DNA of 64,000 bases from Saccopteryx bilineata (taxonomy: Eukaryota; Chordata; Mammalia; Chiroptera; Emballonuridae). Positions 11,201 through 21,090 of this stretch are shown one piece after another. Position 1 is the stretch's first letter. Every line of letters begins with the position of its first letter. A model generated the notes under the pieces. The model was not told the origin of the DNA. It was given only the letters and a program-made list of their open reading frames with translations, and did no database searches. The position numbers and the translations under genes are program-made. The stretch lies in contig NC_089493.1 in the NCBI RefSeq assembly GCF_036850765.1, forward strand, positions 264,914,534-264,978,533, in the 5' to 3' direction.

Positions 11201-14200
11201 ACAGTAGGGTAAAAGGCAGCTTGGCCAGGACAGATGGGCCTCAAATGCCAGGCAGAGGAATCAGCACCTCCAGCCAGCGGGAGCCCAGCCAAAGTCTCCA
11301 GTCCAGGCATTCACTGCAGACCTCTGTCTGTTCCACTCGCCCCAGGACGGCAGCCCCTACCCCAGCGGCTGGTGCAGTGGCCTACCGTGGTCAGCCGAGG
11401 CCCTCTGTCACCACTCCAACCCTGGCCCTGTGCTCGCTGGACGGTAGCCAGTGCTGCCAGGAATTCCCATCCGCCTGCCCACCCAAAATGTAGCCCTTCC
11501 CTTTCCTCCTGAGAAAGTCCCTGTCCCAGAGCCCAAGCCCTACCAGGAATCTCAGTCTCAAGCCAGCCCCAGGGAGTCTTCGGGTCGTGGCCAGGAGCTG
11601 TGGGTCAGAGCAGGGAGGGCCAGGCGCGGAATAGCTCTCCCTGAGTCCTGCCCACTCCCCGTGGTTGAACCCCACGCTGGTCCCTTTTCCTCCCCCGGAA
11701 GCCATGGCCCTGCCCAGTTCCAGGAATCTTCTCTGAGGTCAGGGTCTCCAGAGGTATGCTCTGGAAAGTCTAGTTTGGAGGGGAAGACCGACCGGCATTT
11801 TTTTTTATAATAGCCTAGAATAAAGTAGAAAATCTTACACTCCATCACACACAGAGTAAATAATGTCTGCTGAAACATTTATCTCAGAGATATTTTTCCC
11901 TGTATCGTTGCTGGGTGCAGTGTCAAATGTACTTCTTACTATGGGTCAAAATCAAAAATGTGAAAACCACAGGTCTGGTGGGTGGAGGGACAGCCAGGCG
12001 CAGCTGACTCTGCAGGGCTCCGGGGTGGGAGACTCAGGGAGTAAGCTCTGTCCCTGACTTACTGTGTGACCATGTGGGGAGGTCCCTTTGTCTCCCAGAG
12101 ACTCCTTCAACTTACCCGTCTGTGAAACGGGGATTGGAACACCTATGTGCCAGGGCTGCTATGGCATCCGAAGCTGAGGGCTGCTGTGACCTCTGGGGGG
12201 CAGGGAGGGTGGAGAGGGTTTCAGGAGGCCCTGCAGTGACTCTCACTGCCCTTCCTCTGGCCTCCCAGTCCTCCAGGCCCAAGGTCAGCATCCCTCTCTC
12301 GGCCATTATCGAGGTCCGCACCACCATGCCCCTGGAGATGCCAGAGAAGGACAACACGTTTGTGCTCAAGGTGAGTCCCACCCCTGGCCCCCCAGATCCT
12401 CTGGCTGCCCCAGGCCACCTCCCTCATGGGCAGCACAGCATGGGGCCTCTGTAGGGGGAGTGAGAATAAGGGGCCAGCAGCAGAGCAGTGGGAGGCTGGG
12501 GGGTCTTGGGACTCTACACAGATGTCAAGCACCTAGCTGGGACTTGAGTCCAGGCCTGAGATCTAGAGCTGAATGCCCCGGTTGTCACCTACTAGCTTGG
12601 GCCGCCGGTTCCTATTTCCTCCTAGGCCTAGGTGAAGCTCTTCTGAGTTTCACTTCCCTCCCCCTCCCCCCACTGGAGCCGGGACATACCCACCCTGTGG
12701 GCAGGCAGACCGGTAGCTAGCTTGCAGCAGTTAGACAAATGCTTCTGTCACAGAGCACTGGAGTGTGGAGTGTGCCCACAGAGAGCGCAGAGTCACTAAG
12801 GGTGGGTGGGGAGGCACCCTGGTGGGGCTGAGGGCAGCTCGTCCTTTTCTCAGGACCCACGTCACTGGGTGGCCTGCTCGGGTTGCTGAGGACACGGCTC
12901 TGTGCTGCCAGGGCTTTGCCCTGTGCCTTCTCAGAGGATTAGAGGCTGTTTGTGAGGCCAAGTCCCCAAGGAGACCTGGTTCCGCCCACCCAAAGCTACA
13001 TGAAGCCCCCTCTTCTTCAGGCTCCTGGTTGGGTTTATGCTTTTGTTCTCCTCTATTTGTTCAGTCACGAACTCCCTTATTCATTTAGCAAGCATTTGCC
13101 AACCCCATTCCCTGAGTCACCCCAGTCTGGGGGCTGAGGACACAGCCCCTCCCTCCTGGCATTCCCTTCTGCTGGGTGAGACGGTCCAGAGCCTCACCCC
13201 CAACTGCTGAGAGTGGCCACTGGGTTGCTGATTATGCTTATGATCTCCTGAGGCAAAGGAACTCATCTGCCAGCCCCGCTCTGGGCCTCAGCTTCCCCAT
13301 CTATTCAGACGGGTTGAAGGTGGTCTCCGAGGACCGTCCCAGCTCTGAGGCGCTGGGAGTCCAACAGCTGCACTGCAATTGAGGCACACAACAGGAAGCT
13401 GAGAGCACACCGCCTTGGCATCAGAGATGCTAGCGGGACTTGAAGCAAGTTACCCAGCCTCTCTGAACCTCAGTCTTCTTATCTGTAAAATAAGGAAACC
13501 ATATTGCCTCCCTCCCAGGGCTGTTGGGAAGAGTTCACCAGATAATGTATGTGCAGGCTGGCACTCTGGGCCCAGCCCCCAGCAAGGCCTGTTCCCTGTG
13601 GAGGCCTCGTACCCCAGGGTATGGTCCCAGACGTAGAGTTCCAGGCAGTAAAGCCGGTGATCACCTCAGCTCAGTGTGCTGAGCAGCAGGTTCCTTGGCA
13701 CAGTGGTCCCCAACCTTTTTTGGGCCACGGACCGGTTTAATGTCAGAAAATATTTTCACGAACCGGCCTTTAGGGTGGGACAGATAAATGTATCATGTGA
13801 CCGAGACAAGCGTCAAGAGTGAGTCTTAGACGGATGTAACAGAGGGAATCTGGTCATTTTTAAAAAATAAAACATCAGACTTAAATATAAATAAAATGGA
13901 AATAATGTAAGTTATTTATTCTTTCTCTGCGGACCGGTACCAAATGGCCCACGGGCCGGTACCAGTCCGCAGCCCAGAGGTTGGGGACCACTGCCTTGGC
14001 AGACTTGAGGGTTGTGAGGGCCTTTCACCCCATCCCCGGGGTGCCAGCCCACCCTCTCCCAGCCCCCACGGCCTCTGAGGCTGCGTCTCCAGTGCCCGAC
14101 GACCCGAGGTCAGCAGGGCTGAACATCACCCCCAGCGGTGGGCCCAGAGAGAGGGGCTGCCGAGAGGGTGGGGTGGGCTCTACCCCAGGACCTTTGCTCA

Positions 14201-17200
14201 GGTTTGGAGTGGTACTTGATGGTGACCCCACTGTTTTCACTGCTGCTCATACCAGTGAGCCACTGTGGGGAACAGTTAGGGTGAGCCATTGTCCCGGGGT
14301 CTAGAGCCCCCTGCTGAGGGTAGAGGAGGTTAGGGGTACTGACTACTCTCTGGACTCCTGGCACCCCTTCCCCAGGTGGAGAATGGAGCGGAGTACATAC
14401 TGGAGACCATTGACTCCCTGCAGAAACACTCGTGGGTGGCTGACATCCAGGGCTGCGTGGACCCTGGGTGAGTGTGCAAGCGGCCGAGGACAGGTGGCCA
14501 GGGTGGGGGCAGCTATCTAACACTGAGCTCCAGAAGTGGGCTTTTCTCACGGCTGTGCTATCCATGTTGTTGCCGGCCATTCATCCATACCCCCAGCCCC
14601 ACCTCTACCCTCAGCAGGCTTTTCGAGGCCTGCTCTGCAGGGCCAGAGCCAGGGCCTGGGGACCTAGAAGGAAATTTGGCCATGTCTGTCCTCACCTCAG
14701 GGGAGACTGAAGCCACTAGGAGCAGGGTAGTGCTCGTGGGAGCCCAAAGATACAGGGGTGGGGGACTATAAGAGAGGCCTGTAACCCATCCTGGGGCTCA
14801 GAGAAGGCATGCTGGTGGAGGTGCTCACCAGCTCCGAGGCTTAAAGAGTGAATCTGAGCCAAGCAAGGGGGGCTGAGGGTAGAGGAAGGCAGAGAGAACA
14901 GCCCAGCAAATGGAGGTATGTGTGCGCCTGGGACTTGCAGAGAAGATCAGGGCCTCTCGGTAGTAGGGTTAGAGCTGGTGAGGAGGGGACTCTGAAGAGA
15001 GCCTGAAAGCTGGTAAATCAGGGGCAGTGGGGAGCCGCGGCTGGTAGTAAGCAGAAGGCAGCTGTGGCCAGCTGTGTAAGGAAAAGCAACAGGGAGGCTG
15101 GCTGCACCATCCAGGAGGGATCCGAAGCCAGAAGTAAGAGGGGCAGGCAGACCAGCAGCAGAGCATTTGGCAATATCTCCTCTGGCTAATGGGGTGAGCC
15201 AAGCCCCAGGGGGGAGGGGCTGCTGCTTCCTAATTAACAGCTTCATTTAAGGAAGCACAATTAAAGTCCTGAGTGCCTCCCAGGCTCCCCGATCCCCCAA
15301 GTGGTTATAATCCCTCCCCTGCCACCCTCCCAGCCATCTGCTCTGCACACTTTCCCCCCAGACCCTCGAAGGTGAGCCTTGCAGTATTTTAGAGCTGGCA
15401 GGATCCCAGACACCTCGTGTCACAGATGGGGAGACGAAGGCCTAAGGCGGGGAAGGGACTTCTCCGGGCCCACCCACTGCCATGCTCTGCCACCATCTGT
15501 GGGACTCCCTGGGGTCCCAGGAGGAGGCCAGCCTTTTTGGGTTAGTGGGCAGGCATCATGTGACCTCAAGGAGCACTACCCTCACCTAGAGACCTCTTAT
15601 ATGGCTCAGTCACACATGGTGGCCACAGAGTAAGCTGAGGTTGTGACCGAGGGACATGGAGGCACAGGGACCTCAGGTGAGCCACAGCCTGGTTCTGTGA
15701 GCAGCTCATGGTCCAAATCCCATAGCAGAACAGTTATGCTTTGTTGCCTTCTCAGGGACAGTGAGGAAGACACAGAGCTCTCCTGTGCCCGGGGAGGCTG
15801 TCTGGCCAGCCGCGTGGCGTCCTGCAGCTGTGAGCTCCTCACGGAGGGTAGGTGGGGGCAGAGCTGGTTAGAGCGTGGAGGGCAGCGTTGGAGGGGGTGG
15901 TCACTCCGAGATGGCCAGAGAGACAGAGACGTGCTTCTTACCTGCGGCTTCTCCGTCAGTGGACCTGCCCCGGCCTCCAGAGACGACGGCCGCCGTGGTG
16001 ACAGCCCCACACAGCCGAGCTCGAGATGCCATCGGCGATTCCCTGGCCCATGTACCACTGGAGACCTTCCTGGAGACCCTGGAATCCCCAGGTGGCAGCG
16101 GTGGTGACAGCAGTAACACAGGTGCAGGGGGAAGACGGCTCTCCCGCCCCTTCTTCCGGTGCCCCAGCCAGGGCCCCAGGCCCCGGGTGCCCATGGCTCC
16201 CTCCAAAGCCCTTCCTGAGCCTCAGAAGCTGTGACCGTTCACCCCGCCCGGTCCTCTGCACAGCAGCTCGGAATTCTGGCTTTTTGTAGGCCAGCCAGGA
16301 ACATGACCCTTCCCACAGGCCCTGGTTTCAACAGAAAAAGCCCACAGAAGGGGTGCGAAGGGTGAGAACCAGGGGTTAGGAACAAGGAGATGTGGTCTGT
16401 TCCCACGTTCGTTGCTGACTCAGAGACTACCCCAGGTGGTCCTTTTCCTCTCGGTGTGCCTCAACTGACCTCGTACGCTTAACTAGTGGGTGGGGTCAGC
16501 TCCTGGCCTTGTTCTAGGATTATCCAAACAGCATTGTATGTGTAAAAATCCACTAAGATGTCGCACCCTTCTCTCCTGTGTGTGCCCCGCCCCCCACGCC
16601 GCTTACTCTGCCGTGCTCTCCAGGGGAGGAGGGGGCAGAGCCGGAGCCGGAGGCGGCCCCGGAGCTGGAGCTCTCCGACTACCCCTGGTTCCACGGGACA
16701 CTGTCGCGGGTCAAGGCAGCTCAGCTGGTGCTGGCAGGCGGGCCCCGGAGCCATGGCCTCTTCGTGATCCGCCAGAGTGAGACTCGGCCTGGGGAGTACG
16801 TACTGACTTTCAACTTCCAAGGCAAGGCCAAGGCAAGTGTGCGGGGGGACCACTGTGCGGAGTGAACAGCTCTGCGTGCCGGGACCGGGCGGTCCTGGTC
16901 CTGAGGTCGTGCCTACTCCCCAGGAGCAAGCAGGCTCCATGGTGTAAGTTTGGCATGACTTTCCATGGGCCAGGCCTACCTCTCTGAGCCACCTGATCCC
17001 TCCCACACCTCTCCGAGGGGCTAGAAGTCTGCCCCAAATGTGGCTTCTCCGTTATCCAAGTGGCTGAGCCATCAGGAGGCCATTCCCTTCTGAGGACTTG
17101 AATTTGACCCCTAAGGATCACATAGCACTGGGGCTTCTGAGGGTCTCTACCAGGAGTCACCTCTGTGCAGGGCTGGGGTCAACCAAGGCCCTCCTGCCCC

Positions 17201-20200
17201 ACCCACTGCCAGACAGCCCCGTTTCTTGCCTCCTCAGGTCAGTTCACCCCCTCTTCCTGGGCCCCAGCCCCAGGCTAGGCCTGTGTTCAGGTCAGGGGAC
17301 ATGGAAGGGAGCAACTGCACCCAGGTGGGCCCCAGAAGACCAAACAGGAGAGGAGGAGCTGGACCGAGCAGGAGGGCTGTGCTGGGTCTGGAGGGCCGGC
17401 AGAGGCTCCTGACTGTATCAGCCAGGGTAGGAGGGACCTGGGCCTGCACTGTGCAGGAGGGAGAATACCTGGGGTGAAGCAGAGGACGATGCAGACGGGG
17501 CACGGGAGGGACCTGGGCCTGCACTGTGCAGTAGAGGGAGAATACCTGGGGTGCAGCAGAGGATATGCAGACGGGGCACAGGAGGGACCTGGGCCTGCAC
17601 TGTGCAGGAGGGAGAATGCCTGGGGTGCAGCAGAGGATATGCAGACGGGGCACGGGAGGGACCTGGGCCTGCACTGTGCAGTAGAGGGAGAATACCTGGG
17701 GTGCAGCAGAGGATATGCAGACGGGGCACGGGAGGGACCTGGGCCTGCACTGTGCAGGAGGGAGAATACCTGGGGTGCAGCAGAGGATATGCAGACGGGG
17801 CACGGGAGGGACCTGGGCCTGCACTGTGCAGTAGAGGGAGAATACCTGGGGTGCAGCAGAGGATATGCAGACGGGGCACGGGAGGGACCTGGGCCTGCAC
17901 TGTGCAGTAGAGGGAGAATGCCTGAGGTGCAGCAGAGGATATGCAGACGGGGCACGGGAGGGACCTGGGCCTGCACTGTGCAGTAGAGGGAGAATACCTG
18001 GGGTGCAGCAGAGGATATGCAGACGGGGCACGGGAGGGACCTGGGCCTGCACTGTGCAGGAGGGAGAATACCTGGGGTGCAGCAGAGGATATGCAGACGG
18101 GGCACGGGAGGGACCTGGGCCTGCACTGTGCAGGAGGGAGAATACCTGGGGTGAAGCAGAGGATATGCAGACGGGGCACGGGAGGGACCTGGGCCTGCAC
18201 TGTGCAGGAGGGAGAATGCCTGAGGTGCAGCAGAGGATATGCAGACTGGGCACGGCAACAGTGTGAAAGCACACCCAGGGAGTGGACTCGAGGAAGGGCA
18301 GTGTGTGCAAAGGAAAACATGTCCGAAAAGTCAAATGACTGGGGGGGGGGGCTATGGTGTGACCAGAATGGGCAGGAACCTCAATCCTGCCCCGCAACCC
18401 CCAATCCTGAGTTTCTGACACGGAAACAGACCCAGCCCTGGCTCTTCCCAGGACATGGTTCCCGTCAGTCCCTGCCAGAGGAGAGGGCACCCCAGCACTA
18501 CTGCTTCAAGCCTGTACCAGTGGTCAGTGTCCTAACCCCCAGCTGGCCCTTCCCTAGCTGCCTGGGCCTGTGTCCTTGGCAGTGTTGTCACTTTGTGGAG
18601 GAGGCATTACTTCCCCAGGGACAGACACCTCCTTGGAAAGCAGCCGCCCTTACCAGCTCCCCTGACAACCAGGCACTTAACACCATCCCTGGCAGCCTGA
18701 ACTTTGCTTCTTGGCCAGCACCACCCCAGGCAGCCTCCCTGAAGGGCCTGGATCTGACTCATGCCCCAGCCAGAGGCTAGAATGATGCCCAGCCAATCTG
18801 TGGGCATGGGGTGGAGGTGGGGAGGAAGAAGAGCTGGATGCTCCTCTCCTTTTGGGGGAAGACCTGGCATTGAACTTCTCCACCTACTGCCCTGTCACAG
18901 CAGAGTGACTGTCCAGGATAAGATAAATCAGTGGTGGGGTACGGCAGGACCCCCAGCCTCCTGCTTGCACTCCTCTGGCCACTGAGACAGCTCTTTCTAC
19001 CTTCAGATAATAAATGTCTGAAAGGTTTTGCCAAAGATTGAGATGCACCCACCTTGCTTTGGGCTCTGCCCTGGGCTAAAGCCCTGCCCTGGGTGCCGTT
19101 AATGCTCCCAGGTTTGCTCACACTGTTCTGGCCCTGCTGATTGGCAGATTTAATGCTCCCCAGGTTGCTCACACTGTTCTGGCCCTGCTGATTGGCAGAT
19201 TTAATGCTCCCCAGGTTTGCTCACACTGTTCTGGCCCTGCTAATTGGCAGATTTACTCCTGGAACCACCCCTACCTCCTGGGCTTCTGTCTTTATGGAGG
19301 TGGCTAGACCAGCCCCCCTCCTGGACTTGAGGCCATGTGCATACCCTGAAACCCTCCTACCACCTCCCCTCTTCCTCTTGTGGGATACGCATTGAGCATT
19401 AAGGCTGAAGGCAGAGACCTGTGGCTCCTCGCCCTGCGGCATCTGCCCTGTGCGGGCCCCGTGCTCCAGGTGCCGCCACTGCAGCACAGTTGAGGGGCAC
19501 ATACAACTACTCCTGCCAGCCAGCCTCGGTGGTTTCCGATCCTCTGGGCTCTGGGTCTGTGGGCAGACTGGGAGAATCACAAACATGAGTTCTATGCCAT
19601 GTGACTATGGGTGAAACTCTCCCTCCCTGTGCCTCAGTTTCCTCATCTCTAATATGGCAGCTGTAATCTCTACCTTACAGGGCTTTTGGAAACTAGAGAT
19701 AGGGAGTGTGAGGAGCATGATGTGAGTGCTCAACTTAGGGACAAATGTCTGCTCCCTTCAGTTCCAGCCTGGCTCTGTTGCTCCCTCATTCCCCACCCAC
19801 CCCCCACCCCTGAGATGGGACTCATATGGTAGGAGCCAGCTCTGATACAGCCCCATGTGGCCTATATGAGACTTGGTCCTCCCAATGACTCCCAAGGACA
19901 CTTGACAGCCCAGGACCCCAGCACTGACCGTGCCGATCTGTGCCCACAGCACCTGCGCCTGTCCCTGAATGGCCACGGGCAGTGCCATGTACAGCACCTG
20001 TGGTTCCAGTCTGTGCTTGACATGCTGCGCCACTTCCACACCCACCCCATTCCGCTGGAGTCAGGGGGCTCCGCAGACATCACCCTACGCAGCTATGTGC
20101 GTGCCCAGGGCCCCCCACCTGGTAAGATGCCCCATCTGGCAGGTGTGATGGGACTTGGGCAGCTGTAACGGATCAGGGCCATCAGGAGGGGGCGTGGCCT

Positions 20201-20917
20201 GTCCTGAGTGATTCCGGGCAGGGGGAAGGGGTGCTCAGAGGCAGCATGGAGACATTCCCCTAGACACAGGTGGGACTCTGCACTGAGCTGTGGAGGAAGG
20301 GAGTGTTGGCGGGATGAGTAAGGGTGTCCAGCACACGCGGGTGGAGCACCATGTGTGTGTGCATTGCGGCCTGTATCCATGATATTAATTATCTGGAGGT
20401 GAACTGGAACGTGGAGGGCTGAATTCGGGTCCTGGCTTCCTGTGTGATCCCAGGCCACTCCATTCCTCTGGGTCTTTGGTCCCAGTATACCACGCTGGTG
20501 CTGGGGAAAGTGGGAGTTAGGGAACCCAGGCTGGGCACTGACGCTCAGGGTCCTGTTGCAGACCCAGGACCCTCGCCCAGCTCCGTGCCTGCGCCTCCTG
20601 CCTGCTGGAGCGAGCCAGCAGGCCAGCACTATTTCTCCAGCCTCGCGGCCTCTTGCCCGCCCGCTTCCCCCTCGGAGGCCGGCGGCGCCTCGTCCTCTTC
20701 CGCCTCCTCGTCCTCGGCTGCGTCCCTGCCCGGAGCTCCGCGCCCCGTTGCCGCTGCCTCCACCGAGGGCCTGCTGAGCGCGCGCAGCCGCAGCAACAGC
20801 GCGGAGCGTCTGCTCGAGGCCGCCAGTGGTGCCGACGAGCCCCCTGAAGCCACGCCGCCGGGCGAGGGGGCCCGCGGCCGCACGCGGGCTGTGGAGAACC
20901 AATACTCCTTCTACTAG
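7562..20917 (+). CDS. SH2B2: SH2B adapter protein 2 (APS), eight coding exons
   Basis: Cytoplasmic adaptor known to link insulin, cytokine and growth-factor receptor tyrosine kinases (insulin receptor, KIT, JAK2) to CBL and downstream signalling. Joining 7562-8275, 12269-12370, 14376-14467, 15756-15847, 15960-16121, 16624-16832, 19950-20121 and 20562-20917 gives 1899 bases: 632 residues and a stop, matching the usual length. Domains in order are a Phe-zipper dimerisation region (about 23-83, [20 protein letters not shown]), a basic linker ([16 protein letters not shown]), a PH domain (about 185-303), an acidic/proline linker, an SH2 domain (about 409-506, with WFHGTLSR and the phosphotyrosine-binding Arg437 in GLFVIRQSE), a Ser/Ala-rich tail and the C-terminal tyrosine motif ENQYSFY. 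All phases agree. Every intron is GT-AG except intron 6 (GC-AG). SH2B1 and SH2B3 fit less well in length and tail. Confidence 0.96.
8695..9076. mobile_element. Non-autonomous hAT element, 382 bp
   Basis: Inverted termini caggggtctcaaactc / gagtttgagacccctg. A perfect 8-bp target duplication GCTTAGCC flanks it at 8687-8694 and 9077-9084. The interior has no transposase, only short GC-rich subterminal blocks (gtgggccgc / gcggcccatgggccac) and an AT-rich core. Confidence 0.95.
10413..10874. mobile_element. Non-autonomous hAT element, 462 bp
   Basis: Inverted termini caggggtccccaaact / agtttgtggacccctg. Perfect 8-bp target duplication GTGTACAG at 10,405-10,412 and 10,875-10,882. No transposase is encoded. 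It is the long form of the short MITEs at 6637 and 28,781. Confidence 0.95.
12269..12370 (+). CDS. SH2B2: SH2B2 coding exon 2 (residues 239-272)
   Basis: Encodes [20 protein letters not shown] and onward to DNTFVLK, the middle strands of the PH domain. It is flanked by acceptor CTCCCAG and donor GTGAG, 102 bp, phase 0 at both ends, so skipping would preserve the frame but break the PH fold. Confidence 0.95.
12371..14375 (+). other. SH2B2: SH2B2 intron 2 (GT-AG, 2005 bp)
   Basis: Holds a MIR + copy near 13,405-13,545 (cagtcttcttatctgtaaaa) and a hAT element at 13,701-13,993. The remainder is unique sequence with no exon seen. Confidence 0.85.
13701..13993. mobile_element. Non-autonomous hAT element, 293 bp
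   Basis: Inverted termini cagtggtccccaacc / ggttggggaccactg. Perfect 8-bp target duplication CCTTGGCA at 13,693-13,700 and 13,994-14,001. Subterminal repeats gggccacggaccgg / ccggtaccagtccgc. This is a different family from the two hATs in intron 1. Confidence 0.95.
14376..14467 (+). CDS. SH2B2: SH2B2 coding exon 3 (residues 273-303)
   Basis: Encodes [20 protein letters not shown] and [11 protein letters not shown], the C-terminal PH helix with its conserved Trp. Acceptor CCCCAG, donor GG|GTGAG; ends with two bases of a Gly codon that exon 4 completes. Confidence 0.95.
14468..15755 (+). other. SH2B2: SH2B2 intron 3 (GT-AG, 1288 bp)
   Basis: No recognisable exon or young repeat. A weak antisense MIR-like segment lies near 15,380-15,475 (cacagatggggagacgaagg). 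The intron is otherwise GC-rich unique sequence. Confidence 0.8.
15756..15847 (+). CDS. SH2B2: SH2B2 coding exon 4 (residues 303-334)
   Basis: Encodes [20 protein letters not shown] and [10 protein letters not shown], a Cys-rich linker between the PH and SH2 domains. Acceptor TTCTCAG, donor GAGG|GTAGG. The following intron is only 112 bp (15,848-15,959). Confidence 0.94.
15960..16121 (+). CDS. SH2B2: SH2B2 coding exon 5 (residues 334-388)
   Basis: Encodes [20 protein letters not shown] and onward to [21 protein letters not shown]: a proline-rich motif (DLPRPPE) and an acidic linker before the SH2 domain. Acceptor CCGTCAG, donor ACAG|GTGCAG. Phase is consistent with exons 4 and 6. Confidence 0.93.
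16122..16623 (+). other. SH2B2: SH2B2 intron 5 (GT-AG, 502 bp)
   Basis: Unique GC-rich intron with nothing else recognised. Reading through from exon 5 stays open for about 113 bases before a stop, but shows no family resemblance. Confidence 0.8.
16624..16832 (+). CDS. SH2B2: SH2B2 coding exon 6, SH2 N-terminal half (residues 388-457)
   Basis: Encodes an acidic run ([14 protein letters not shown]) then the SH2 start [20 protein letters not shown], the phosphotyrosine-binding strand [19 protein letters not shown] (Arg437) and NFQGKAK. Acceptor CTCCAG|GGG. The exon must end AAG|GCAAGT to join exon 7 (HLRLSLNG) in phase 0, a GC donor. Confidence 0.94.
16833..16838 (+). promoter_or_regulatory. 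SH2B2: GC splice donor (AAG|GCAAGT)
   Basis: The sequence around the junction is the strong GC-AG consensus AG|GCAAGT. The GT a few bases downstream would shift the frame and add residues. Known GC donors are about 1% of mammalian introns and often show this strict context. Confidence 0.85.
17430..18253. repeat. Minisatellite, about 11 units of 74/76 bp
   Basis: Unit carries ggagggacctgggcctgcac, tgtgcag, ggagaatacctggggtgcag and agacggggcac. Two variants differ by a TA insertion (gtgcaggaggg, 74 bp; gtgcagtagaggg, 76 bp) and partly alternate, suggesting expansion as about 150-bp dimers. The unit has no stop codon in the minus frames, which explains the long antisense open frames. Located in SH2B2 intron 6. 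Confidence 0.95.
19099..19254. repeat. Three tandem copies of a 51-bp unit
   Basis: Copies start at 19,099, 19,150 and 19,201. Each contains ttaatgctcc, tcacactgttctggccctgc and attggcagat. They differ by a few substitutions and single-base indels. Confidence 0.9.
19950..20121 (+). CDS. SH2B2: SH2B2 coding exon 7, SH2 C-terminal half (residues 458-515)
   Basis: Encodes [20 protein letters not shown], then [20 protein letters not shown] and [16 protein letters not shown]. This completes the SH2 domain, including the conserved PIPLESGG loop and C-terminal LRSYV. Acceptor CCCACAG, donor CCTG|GTAAG. Confidence 0.95.
20122..20561 (+). other. SH2B2: SH2B2 intron 7 (GT-AG, 440 bp)
   Basis: Unique intron, nothing else recognised. 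Acceptor is TCCTGTTGCAG. Confidence 0.85.
20562..20917 (+). CDS. SH2B2: SH2B2 last coding exon (residues 515-632, stop)
   Basis: Encodes a low-complexity Ser/Ala/Pro tail ([13 protein letters not shown]), the conserved [17 protein letters not shown] block, and the C-terminus [10 protein letters not shown]. The tail tyrosine is known in APS to be phosphorylated and to recruit CBL. TAG at 20,915-20,917. Very GC-rich, so several long antisense frames are shadows. Confidence 0.95.
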
Positions 20918-21090
20918 CCCGGCGTGGACGGCGCCAAGGCCCTGGGGCCACCCGGACCTGCAGTGCTACTGCCCACTGGTCCAGCCGTCCAGCGGACCCT
21001 GTCGGGCCCTCGTCTGGCGCTGGTGGGAAAAGCGAAGCTCTTCAATGAAGACATAAAATGTTATTAAAGAGCCTGTTTTAGGGACTGCAC
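20918..21090 (+). terminator. SH2B2: SH2B2 3' UTR and poly(A) signals
   Basis: Short 3' UTR with ATAAAA at 21,053 and ATTAAA at 21,063-21,068, followed by TG-containing sequence. Both are non-canonical hexamers; ATTAAA is the commonest functional variant. A 3' UTR of about 170 bases is inferred. Confidence 0.7.

Larger units (their letters stand above)
8276..12268 (+). other. SH2B2: SH2B2 intron 1 (GT-AG, 3993 bp)
   Basis: Donor AAG|GTGAG, acceptor CTCCCAG|TCC. It contains two hAT elements (8695-9076 and 10,413-10,874), a MIR/L2-like segment near 9255-9475, and a MIR + copy near 12,045-12,160 (cttactgtgtgacc, ctgtgaaacggggatt). No exon recognised inside. Confidence 0.85.
16833..19949 (+). 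other. SH2B2: SH2B2 intron 6 (GC-AG, 3117 bp)
   Basis: Begins GCAAGT instead of GTNNNN and ends CCCACAG. It contains the 11-unit minisatellite (17,430-18,253), a 51-bp triplication (19,099-19,254) and a MIR + copy near 19,590-19,735 (tgcctcagtttcctcatctc). No exon recognised inside. Confidence 0.85.

Noticed and set aside
16839..16860. Conventional GT donor downstream of SH2B2 exon 6
   Set aside because: Using it would put exon 7 out of frame and destroy the SH2 domain.
17430..18253. CRISPR-like array
   Set aside because: The whole 74/76-bp unit repeats with no unique spacers, and it lies in a mammalian intron.
17234..18490. Minus-strand open frames of 418, 323 and 300 codons
   Set aside because: They are three overlapping frames through the stop-free minisatellite and encode only the repeated unit; no start context, splice sites or protein resemblance.
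20093..20902. Antisense 269-codon frame over the last SH2B2 exon
   Set aside because: Low-complexity Arg/Ala/Gly translation opposite the Ser/Ala tail; no domain.
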